From: Marchantia polymorpha subsp. ruderalis
Taxonomy: Eukaryota; Streptophyta; Marchantiopsida; Marchantiales; Marchantiaceae
DNA length: 64,000 bases
Assembly: GCA_037833965.1 (NCBI GenBank)
Contig: AP031352.1
Coordinates: forward strand, 15,294,501-15,358,500
Direction: 5' to 3'
Positions 55,020 to 64,000 of this stretch are shown in pieces (the stretch's first letter is position 1; every line of letters begins with the position of its first letter). Under the pieces are notes generated by a model that saw only the letters and a program-made list of their open reading frames with translations, searched no databases and was not told the DNA's origin. A program made the position numbers and the translations under genes.

Positions 55020-56405
55020 TATGGTGCCTAGTTTTTTTGTTTTTCTTCAAAAATCAACAAAACTTAAACATATTTGTGTAGAAGGTAGACATATGAGTTA
55101 GAAAGAGTAGATTTAGAGGAGTTATGATGACATTAGCTAGAATTCGCATACGGTCGAAGATCTTTGGATCTTTGGCACAGCCTTTTCTGGACAGTGCAAG
55201 ACCTAAGACTTCGGCGAAGACATCAAAATCAATTCGAATTGCGCAACGGGCAGGACTACGATTGCACGCGTCGAAGATTCTATTGCGCGCGGGAGGAGCC
55301 AATGTTAGGGCATTGAGAGAAAAGCAAAGGCAGAAGCGAGTGCGCTGACATCGCGATACCGAACGAGAGCAAGCGCGGACGGAAGCGGAGAGATGATCTA
55401 CATCGATTTCACAACGACGCGAATTGGAGACATGGCGTTGCCCAAGAAGAGTGACAAGGTGCGGAAATTGGTTCCCTTGAAGGTACCCTACGAGGAATTA
55501 CGACCCTTCAGGCGCGAGCTTAGAGAATTGCGTCTTGATTTTCTCTTATGGAATTGAAATTGCATATCGGCGAGCATCTGCAAAGAAATTATGGACAAGA
55601 ACAAGACTGAGGGCGAGGATCTCTGAGGTAATTCCATGCTGTGGACGATTGAGCAGTGGGCGAAGGTTATGGGGCCATGCGCAGGCAGCGACGGGAACCT
55701 CTTGTTTGAAAAGAGTAGCTTGAACCTCACGCGCACAGAAGAATTCTCTTACGGGTCAATCTTCAATTCTGGGAGGTCGGGGACGAATGGATGGAAGATC
55801 GCCGACTACCAGCATCCGAAGAGACGGGCGATTGCATTGGGAATCATGCACATCTTGCGACCGCAGCGCACGACTTATGTCACGGCCTGGCAAGCGGGGT
55901 TCTTTGAACGAGTCTTGAAGGGACTGAGGGTGCACTGGGCAAGAATCTTTTACAATCTTGTATGGGTGAATGCAAGCTCCCGGTGGACAGGGCCGTTGAT
56001 CAATCATTTGACTCCCTTCCTTGTGAATTTCTATCGAGGCATGGGATTGCTTACAAGGGAGTAGGAGAAGCGATTTCCGAGGGAGCGGGAAATCTTAACA
56101 GCTGAGTCCAGTGAATGGACCGAAGAAGAGGATAACAGTCGACCCTCAATTCCACCACAGACGACAGCACGAGGATCCGTTCAAGTGGACTTTCTGCCGA
56201 ATCGTGAGAAGCAAGAACGGCGATTGATGAAGAGGCGGAAGGTGGTGACTGATGACAAGGAGGATTTGACGCTAAGGGTCAGAAGAGCGGAAACGGAGGT
56301 AGAAGGAATCAGGCAATCAAGAACTCGTGTGAGACCAAAGAGGAAGGCGAGTCGAGGGTTGGTGGTAACTGAAGTATCGGACAGCAGTGTGGAGAAGACA
56401 GTTGT

Positions 56406-59400
56406 TGTGATAAACAACCAATGCCAAATTGCAGTATAACAGCAAAGGATCGAACCCACAGGGACAAAAACAACACACAGAGTACAAGGTGTCACGTTTT
56501 AACAGTCTATTGAGGAGTTTGAATTCTCAAGCTACTATCACTCCTAGAAATACTGCAGGTGTTAAATTCAGAGGTCACTCGGAGGACACACAATGCAGTG
56601 TAGTACACCCTAATCACACACCTAAAACTAAAAATGCACAGCTCAAAGGTCGATCAAAACCTCCACTTAAGATTAGGGGGGAGGGGGGGAAAGTTTCCCA
56701 ACAGTACACTAAGAGAACCTGCAGGCAGCTACCAAGTCCGAGTTTGCTTAAGCCTGTCACTAGCCGACTGCTAGTACAGAGCATTTGGGTTGGAACTCCC
56801 ACTTCGGATGCGATACCTTCGTCAAACCGAAGTCACTCTCACGCGGTGAACAGCACACTCAACTCGCAAAACGTGCAGAGCATGCAAAAGTCCGAAATGA
56901 GGAACTGAATTGAGAAAAGTCCCAATGTTACGATTTAACAGTCTATTGACGAGTTTGAATTCTCAGGCAACCGTCATTCCCAGAAATACTGCGAAGGCTA
57001 CTCCCGAATGCACTTTAAGCAGCGTAACACACTCTCACACTCAACCTGAATTCAACCAATCCTTACTCTGAAGTTAACAAAACTTCACTTTGGTATTCAG
57101 GGGGAAAATCCCAAAGGAGTACAAAACAGGGACAAACGTCCAAAGGTGTAAGTCCGAACTTGCTTAAGTCCTGACTAGTCTACGCTAGCTCAGAACGTTT
57201 GGACAAAGGCCTTCAGCTATAAAATGCGATAACTTCGACAAGCTATAGCTCCTAATGAGTGGTGACAGAACGAAAGACACAAACACGCAGAGAAAACTAT
57301 TCATGAACTGAACTTCCAAAACTAGAGAAATCCTCCAAGGCCAACGCCTTTACTACTTACGCCAACCTACTTTATACAATCTAAGTCCTAACTAACCAAC
57401 TCTACTCATCGACTATGCCTTCTATGAGCCGGCCGGCGACTCACTAATTCCCTACCCGTCCACTCGTCTCTCGCCTACGCAGTCCGAGCCGCCTCAACAC
57501 CTTGAAGTACGCAACAGCGTCCCTTGACCTGGACAAGAATGACTCCAACTGCTTTGCCACCCAAAGCCGACTTCGTCCGTCGCCAGCCATCAAGAGCAGT
57601 CGCGCGCAATTTGAGCTCGCGCAACGTCATCCTCTCCCGGGTCGCAACCTCCCAGCGAGCGTAGCCCCTTAGACAACGGCCAACTCGCACAATCAATTCT
57701 TTCCGCGTGTGATCTGCCGCGCGCCGATTGTGGCCTTCAATTTTGGCCAACTGTAACTCCGCCGCCGCCCGCTGCGCCCTCAATTCTTCACACTAAGACT
57801 GCAGTCTCCCCAACAATTCCTCGTCCACCCTTCTAGTAGCCTCGCTCTGCTCCAACGCCTGCGTCTTCCACACGAGTTCATCCGTCAGATTGCGGATTTG
57901 AATCTGCTCAACTCTAAAGTTCGTCTGGACTTTCGCACGCAGCTCATTATTTTCACGCCGCGAATTGGTTACCATCTCATCTTGCAACTTAAGCGCCGCC
58001 TTCTGTAGTTTCCGAGCTAAGGCCCATTGATCCTGCCGGAAGTTGTAGCGCTCCTCCAACTGCCGGTACTTCTGGTCCAGGACAATCAATTTGGGATTCG
58101 TCGCCACCTTGATCCGCGTCCGATTTCGGACCAGCTCAACAAAGGATCCACACAGGCGGGGATTCATGTACTTGGCCACTTTGCGATCAAGGTACCGAAG
58201 TAGCGGTACCACTTGCTCGCAAAGCACTCCGGTCGGTGTGCCTCGCACCGATTGTACTTCCTCCTCCTCCGAAGGCGTGTCGTCTTCTGTCTCCAGGATT
58301 TCTGTTGCTGCTGAAATCCTGGGCGATTCTTTGGCACTGGGCCTCACAGCCTCCTCTGATGCGGCCACCGCTCCTTGCCCTACCAACATCTCCAACGGAG
58401 TGGGAGAACCCACCCTAGTGGAAACAGCCAAATCCTCCAAATTCAGCTCCGCCGAAGGCAGCTCAGTTGCTTCCTCCGCTGAAGGCACTCGCGTCACCGC
58501 ATCCTTGCCTTCGGCCGTAGGAATGTGCGCTGAAGGTCTCAGCGCCGAAGGCGCCTCCTCCGAATGCACCTTAAACAGCTCTTGCCCCGAAGGCCCTTGA
58601 GCCGAAGGCGCTTGGGCTGAAGGCGGGGCTTCGGTCAACACCGGCTCTTAACCCACGCACACTTCTGGCGTATGCACTCTGGCCGTTGCCGCTCTATCTC
58701 TCTGGCTTGAAGGCCTACGTGCTCCCCCCCCCCCCCCCTCCCCTCCGAAGGCACATGTGCCTTCGGCGCAGGGAGGTCAAGCGACCTTCCAAGAACTCCT
58801 GTACTCCCATCTTCCTCCTCTAAGGAAGGCGATTCCTTTGAGATCGCAGTACGTCCCGTATCCGCGCTGCTGCCCGCTGTCCAGATCAGCTTGCGCGCCT
58901 TCTGCTTTGGTCGGGCTTGCTCGTTGGTCGCACGACGTCTCGATGGAACGGCGACCGATTCTCGACGCCTTTCCTTCCCCTCCTCTCCCAATTTCCACTT
59001 CCTGGGTGCCTACGCACCCCGAAGTTCTTCCTCGATTCTTAGTCGGCCCGGCGGTGTGACTGCGGGCACTTCATCAGGGTCTGTATCAACCTCGACCTCC
59101 CTCACAAACCTCTCTGGGTTCATCCGCGACAGCAAGGGAAATTGCTTCTTCTTCTCCGCCGTCAAACACCCCATCGACCGATAAAAATTTATCAAGAACG
59201 GGGAGAGGTGATTAATCGATCCTCCTTCTACTCTCACGCATGCTGACACGTGGCCTTCCACAAAATGCGAGCCCAATGAATTGGGGTGCCCGCCAGCACC
59301 AGCTCCACAAATCCCACTTGCCAAGATGACATGTAGGAAGTCTTGTGCGGCTGCAAAATCTAGAGGATTGCTACCGCGACATTCCTCCACTTCCAATCAA

Positions 59401-60367
59401 CATAGTCACGGGTCTTGTACCCGTTCTTGCGCGAGCGGCAATTCTTGAAAATGCCATCGAAGGCCAACTCCTCCTCCTTTGAAAGCTACACACTCTCGAT
59501 GTTTAACAAGAGGTCACCTTCCTCTCCCACACATCTTCCCAAGACCTGCTCCCAGTCATTCACTCGCCATCTCTCCGGCTGTGGTCGATAGCCTCTCGAA
59601 GGCTTGTACTTCTCGCGCAGCCACTTTCGGACCATCGCCGGGCACATCCAATTCCATCCCCACAGAAGTAAATCAAGCTTCACCGCTGTCAATTCATCCT
59701 GGAATGCCCGCAATCCGATTTGCGGCACTCCAATTCCATCCCCACAAAAGTAAATCAAGCTTCACCGCTGTCAATTCATCCTGGAATGCCCGCAATCCGA
59801 TTTGCGGCACTCGCAATGATATCATCCTCAATGGCATAAACTTGGCCATTGGATTCTTGACAATTGCTGCGTGCTCCTGCTGCTACTGCGCGTCGAGAAT
59901 TTGGGTAAGCGCGAAATCGATAATGCGTGAGTGAGCTCCCCTTTTGCCCATCAAGAATTGTCAAGTTTGACATTTGGACTTGGCAACGTGCCGTTTGAAT
60001 GTTGTTCCGGCGATGAGGTGTAACGGTCTGCCTCACATGCACAAATTCACACTCCGCCGTTGCGTGGACTCCCACACTTGTACATTTGACATAATCACGC
60101 CGATTTCCGCCGGAGTAAATCGCGTACCGCCGAAGGCGCTACTGCCGAAGGCGCTTGCGACGAAGGCACTTCCGCCGAAGGCTCGACGCAAGAACCGCCC
60201 CCGCACAAGGCACCTTGACAGACTTCAGAGAAACCCCTTCCTCCTTACCTACTGCATTTCCTTATTCGCCTCTTCTTGTGTACCCCTCCCTATCTACAGT
60301 TACTTCCACTGTACTTACTATTCCAAAAACGCTTTATTTCCAAAAAAACAAAAACTGTACCACCACA
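56406..60367 (-). mobile_element. family B element B3, inside A7
   Basis: B3 is 3962 bp, minus orientation. On the minus strand it starts TGTGGTGGTACAG (at 60367) and its end reads inverse to TGTGATAAACAACC. The flanks are GTTGT (56401-56405) and ATTGC (60368-60372). The undisturbed family sequence there is GTTGC, so each copy of the duplication carries one transition. It has the duplicated tail (56406 to about 57350), a broken frame and the palindrome motif (58440-58640, 60130-60190). A run of 15 C lies at 58724-58738. Confidence 0.83.
57419..59849 (-). pseudogene. family B coiled-coil protein, broken (B3)
   Basis: The start ATG is at 59849 (MAKFMPLRMISLRVPQ), aligned with B1 and B2. An 82-bp tandem duplication (units at 59647 and 59729) near the start shifts the frame, after which LLWGWNWMCPAMV continues at about 59650. 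A stop near 59487 ends that segment. Further segments are 59396-59010 (INHLSPFLINFYRSMGCL), 58991-58635 (ARPKQKARKL), 58641-57793 (PSA-repeat region, EQVVPLLRYLDRKVAKY, LVRNRTRIK, coiled coil) and 57783-57475 (CLRGYARWEVATRERMTL). The end is displaced by a 1-base loss near 57475. It is inactive. Confidence 0.8.
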
Positions 60368-61982
60368 ATTGCCCCAATCGTAGACACACCTAAAGTAGCA
60401 GTTGGCGAGTCGACACATCCTGTGATGATCGAAGTACCTTCGGCGGTACTAGTCAAAGTTTCAGCAGACGGGACACTGGAACCTTCGAAGTAGGGAACAG
60501 AGATGGTAAGTCCGAATTCTCTTTCTTCGGAGCGGACACGGTCTGTGGGAAGTGAGGAAGTACCTCAACCGAAGACAAGTGAAGAGCTGGCGAAGGAGCT
60601 CACTTTGAGTGAAGAAATACTTGAACAGGTTGTTGCGCACGTTGGAGGGACGGTGGTAGATGCCACTGATATTCCATTGCCGCCATCCCCTGTGAAAGAT
60701 GTAAGACCCGAAGTAGAGAAGAAGATTTCGGAGGAGAAATCAAAGGGGGTAGACGTTACCTTCCCTGATTTTTTACAAGATAGTGTGGTTCCGCTATTAA
60801 AGTATTTGGACGGGAAGAAAGAGAAGTATGTTGTGTCCAAGGAGATAGTATTCTATGTAGAGTTGGTGAGGAATAGGACTCAAATAAAGAGAGCAGTAGC
60901 GGTGAAGAGGGAGTGAGGTTCCGCGACTGAGATGGCACGAGAGCGAGTTGCAATCTTGTCAGCCGAGTGTGCAGCAGCGAAAGCGGCATTGAAGAAGCGA
61001 GAAGACCAACTTTGGAAGAAGGAGATCAAGTGCGAAGTGCTGCAGTTGAATTTGGCGAAGGAATTTGGACAGTGTGCAGAGTTAAAGGAGATGTGTGGCG
61101 GACTTCACATCTCTAACGAGAATGCGCAGAAGATGATAGTGGATTTGCTTGCAAGATTGGAGAAATCCAGAGAAGCGTATGATGCGGCAGTCCAATGACC
61201 GGAAAGGTTGATCAAAACTGCACAGAGATGGGATAAAAAGTATGTCGAAGAGCTTGCGGAAGTTGAAGCTCAAAGAGCCGAAGAAGTTAGAGTCGCCGAA
61301 GAACTTCGGGGGAAAATTGCAGAGGCGAAGACGGCGGAAGAGGATCTTCATAGTAAGATTGCGGAGATTGCGGGTAAGTGTGACATGGAATTCCGACGCG
61401 GAGAGGAGCTATCAGCGAGTCTGTCAAAGGGAATCCAGAAGCACAAAGAGGAGTTGACCAATTGGGCCAAGAAATTGATAGATTGTGAATCGGTCAAGTC
61501 TTCGGATGTCAAATGTAGATTAAAAGTTGAATCGGAATGTCGACGATTGCGGGAGCACTAAGAAAAGGCGAACATGAGATCGCAAGAGTCGCGAAGGAGA
61601 ATGGAAAAGGCAAAGGAGAACTACCGTCATCTGCAGGACGAGACAACCGATGAGTTGAGATTGCGTGTAGAGAAGTGCCTGCGCGGATTCGCGATGTGGG
61701 GATTGCAAACATTGAAGTGGCTGAAGTTAGATTCGCTCAAGCGACGGTTGATGAGCATTAAGGCCAACGGATCCGCAGGACAAAAGCATATTGTAGAGAT
61801 AGTTAAGACATTTTTGGAGGGATTCGATGAGGCGTGCCAGAATGTAGAGTTAGAGATTAAACGTTTTGCGTAGACTAGGAGCAGCGAATAGTTCAGACGA
61901 CACCGTAACCGCTACATTGGACGGCACAGCCCTTGAGACTAATTCACCTCAGGCGGTTGAGATTCCAGAGTTGCCATTGTAA

Positions 61983-62503
61983 ATAAAGAGACCCAAGGCT
62001 CTTTCCTTGGGGCGCTTTTCTGTCATTTGGCTTGTCTTGGCTGTGAACCTGTATCCAATGTGTGTTTGTGTGCTGGTGTGTGCTCCAGACATTGAGCACA
62101 ATGCGATCCTGTTTGTCGAAATTACCGCATCGGGAGTTGTGAATGTCCAACTTGAATGTTCTGAGTAGCTGTGTGCTCCTTGGGATTTAAGCAAATTTGA
62201 GGCTGGGTATTCGGGTCAGTGAGTCGGGATGTATGCAATGCTGGGAAGTTTTCCCCCTGAAATATGAGTCTGAGTTTGCAGGCGATTCCCACAGGCGTTG
62301 ATTGGAAAAGTTTCAGGTTGTGAGTATGATTTTGCGCTACTTTGTAGGTCTTCGGCCGTAGCTGGATGGTGTCTTCTGGGAGTGGCATTGGCCTAAGAAG
62401 TAAAACTCCTTAATAGAATGCTAACACGTGACAAATCGTGACTTTTGTGGTTGTTTTTGTCCTCGTGGGATCGGATCCATTTTGGTATATGTCTGTCAGT
62501 ACA
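61983..62503 (+). repeat. family A 3' tail (A7 copy)
   Basis: This is the single-unit tail. Conserved words in order are CCAAGGCTCTTTCCTTGG, TGTGTTTGTGTGCTGGTGTG, GGGATTTAAGCAAATTTG, the hairpin GGGAAGTTTTCCCC, TTCTGGGAGTGGCATTGG, AAGTAAAACTCCTTAATAG, GTGACAAATCGTGACTTTTG and the terminus. The same order is found in A1, A3, A4, H and A6, and (duplicated) in family B, although coding parts have diverged more. Confidence 0.78.
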
Positions 62504-62508
62504 ATTTT

Positions 62509-62999
62509 TCACATTAAAAAATATGAATAATTGAAATCATAAAATTTTTAAAATATTAAAAATAAATATTTTTCTATAATTTACATTGGAAACAAGATGA
62601 AATCAATTTATGACAATTTTGAATAAATTGTTTAGCTCATTCAATTAAAAAATATTTGATTTTTTATATAAAAAAACATTTAACCAATTCTTATTTATTT
62701 TATTACAAATGTGCTTTATGTTTAAATTATTGTTGCTACGATAAATAGTATATAGATGATTTTTGAAATATATATTGTATCAATAGTCATGTAGGATTGC
62801 AATCTAGCTAGCTAGAGAAATATGCATAAAATTAGAGTTTTTTAATATTTTGTTCTCATAATTAAAAAATAGAATACTTCTAAATTAATCTATATTAATC
62901 TTTCAAGTTAAAAAAATTAATTTAGATTTTTTAAGATTTTTTTAATATTTACATGGACATTTTTATATAAGCATAACAATTGTCAAGTATTTATCGATA
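62509..62999. other. AT-rich stretch, nothing recognised
   Basis: Very A/T-rich, with no open frame or repeat family identified. Confidence 0.6.
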
Positions 63000-63244
63000 T
63001 GTGTTAGCATTTAATCCAAAATCAGAAATAGAAAAAATAGTAAAGAGAATGATGACTTGAGACATAAGTGTAACGTGATTCAACATAAAAGTCTAAGTTC
63101 ATGTAGAAAGCTCAAATGTGAGAATGTGTATTAAGATATGTGATAATGCACAAATCTTGGGTTAAATATTCCAACACTTGCGATCTTTCTAGCTAAAAAT
63201 AGCTAGGCCATGAGGTTACTCTTTAACCAAAATGAATTTCAACA
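63000..63244 (-). mobile_element. Ty1/copia 3' LTR
   Basis: On the minus strand the LTR starts TGTTGAAATTCATTTTGG at 63244, preceded by a purine-rich tract AAAGCGGGAGAT (63256-63245), and ends about 63000 with GCTAACACA. Its start and the GCTATTTTTAGCT motif recall the LTR at 41650-41911 (TGTTGAGGC, GCTATTTATAGCT), so they may be related. The outer boundary is uncertain by a few bases. Confidence 0.68.
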
Positions 63245-64000
63245 ATCTCCCGCTTTCAACAATCTTTCCTTAACTCATGTTAAGGGAAAAAATAATCTCT
63301 ATAATGTACAAATATTAATCCGTGGAAAATTCCAAACAAAAATCTAACACAATACCCCTTTTTAAACAAAAGTTAACTAGAACTAAGCTGTAGTCATAAC
63401 GTGATAAAGTAATAACATAAAGATGTAAGCGAGAATCTGCTAGCATAGAGATCTCTGTGCTTCACTATATTATCCATAACCTTGTTCTTAACCATAACCC
63501 TAACGTTTGGCTATGGCCAAACGTATAATACTTTGGTAATCACAATGAAGATTGATTATGTCATGTGTCAATCCCATCTCCATGAAAAGTCTATTGATCA
63601 TATTAAATACAGCGTGTTTCATTGTCTATGAGCTTGCAAGTCTGTACGGTGATTTGACCAATCTACAAACCAATCTCAAAGCCAAATAGTTCTCTCATGT
63701 AGATCTCCTTTTTAAAATATTCATAGCAAAAAAACTGTAACTACATCCATATGGTTCATAACAAGATTAAATATTGCGAGCAGTTCACATATCGGACAAA
63801 TTTTAGCATACTTTACTACAAACAAGAAAACTTTATCTCACTCCACACACATTCCTGTGTGAAACCTCTAGCCACCAACCTAGCTTCAAAGATTCTTGCC
63901 ACGTCACGTGTTGAATAATTTTACAGCTTGTAAACCCCTTTAGAATCAATTAATGCATACTCCTCAAGAAGCTTAACCTAAATCCACGTCTTGTTATTTA
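63245..64000 (-). pseudogene. decayed copia pol, RNase H end
   Basis: The minus strand near 63560-63500 reads LHCDYQSIIRLA, matching the copia RNase H motif HCDSQSAI.LA. The rest, up to the window edge, is too decayed to follow and has many stops. Its position just upstream of the 3' LTR fits the order pol, purine tract, LTR. Confidence 0.55.

Larger units (their letters stand above)
55432..61982 (+). pseudogene. family A coiled-coil protein, broken (A7)
   Basis: The start is ATG 55432 (MALPKKSDKVRKLVPLKVP). The N-terminal domain is the best preserved of the plus copies (open at 55636-56064: YVTAWQAGFFERVLKG, VHWARIFYNLVWVNASSRW, NHLTPFLVNFYRGMG). RTRVRPKRKASRG lies near 56325. After B3 the frame resumes at 60373 (PIVDTPKVAVGEST), with FPDFLQDSVVPLLKYLDG at 60760-60815, LVRNRTQIKRA, the coiled coil (60932-61561) and GLQTLKWLKLDSL. 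Stops occur near 55555, 55626, 56062, 60491, 60914 (Trp to TGA), 61196 (Arg to TGA) and 61559. A 2-base loss near 61859 shifts the last 40 codons. Confidence 0.83.
55020..62503 (+). mobile_element. family A element A7 (hosts B3)
   Basis: A7 starts TATGGTGCCTAG (one change from TGTGGTGCCTAG) and ends CTGTCAGTACA. ATTTT is duplicated at 55015-55019 and 62504-62508. The net length after removing B3 is about 3.5 kb. Leader, frame (55432-61982) and tail are all present, with AATAAA at 61982-61987 overlapping the stop and a GT-rich run near 62055-62085. It sits in AT-rich DNA. Confidence 0.86.

Noticed and set aside
57475..57783. Separate small gene of 102 codons (minus)
   Set aside because: It is the C-terminal block of the broken B3 protein, matching B1 and B2.

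Overview
The window is a repeat-dominated stretch of a land-plant nuclear genome. A bryophyte, probably a liverwort of the Marchantia type, is my best guess. The evidence for a plant is Ty3/gypsy and Ty1/copia remnants, a non-LTR retrotransposon (LINE) family and one LRR receptor kinase. The liverwort suggestion rests on my recollection of the main repeat-borne coiled-coil protein family and is only moderately secure. One confident non-transposon gene is present, an intronless LRR receptor-like kinase on the minus strand (44598-47675).

Layout. 1-10400: LINE copies nested in one another. A full-length plus-strand LINE (2154-6642) sits inside a minus-strand LINE (10400 down to 1088), next to two plus-strand LINE fragments (1-256, 257-1087). 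9688-12631 and 20332-20470: a tandem array of about 165-bp monomers and degenerate relatives, forming the upstream region of the minus LINE. 12632-38596: a deep nest of two related families, called A and B here. Each element begins TGT, ends ACA (one ends ACG), is flanked by a 5-bp target duplication and carries one long reading frame, with no LTR pair, reverse transcriptase or transposase visible. A1 (12632-20331) contains B1. A6 (20471-38596) contains a rearranged gypsy element (20929-22760) and element H (22894-38454), which itself contains A3, A4 and B2. 38597-40804: decayed LINE pieces. 41650-41911: a copia LTR with primer site. 44598-47675: the receptor kinase. 50235-53560: a LINE tail and decayed gypsy sequence. 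55020-62503: A7 containing B3. 63000-64000: the 3' end of a decayed copia element.

Families A (about 3.4-3.5 kb) and B (4.0-5.3 kb) encode homologous proteins. An N-terminal domain is followed by a basic/low-complexity region, a short conserved block (PLLKYLD...VRNRT), a long coiled coil and a C-terminal block. Both share a structured 3' tail of about 0.5 kb, which is tandemly duplicated in B. Every A copy is broken by stops or frameshifts, often of the C-to-T kind expected of methylated DNA. B2 alone keeps an uninterrupted frame of 951 codons. All three B copies lie inside A elements, and two A copies lie inside H.

Boundaries, duplications and reading frames were read directly from the sequence. 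Family names and mechanisms are inference. Decisive tests would be genome-wide alignment of the A and B termini, profile searches with the B2 protein, and transcript data.
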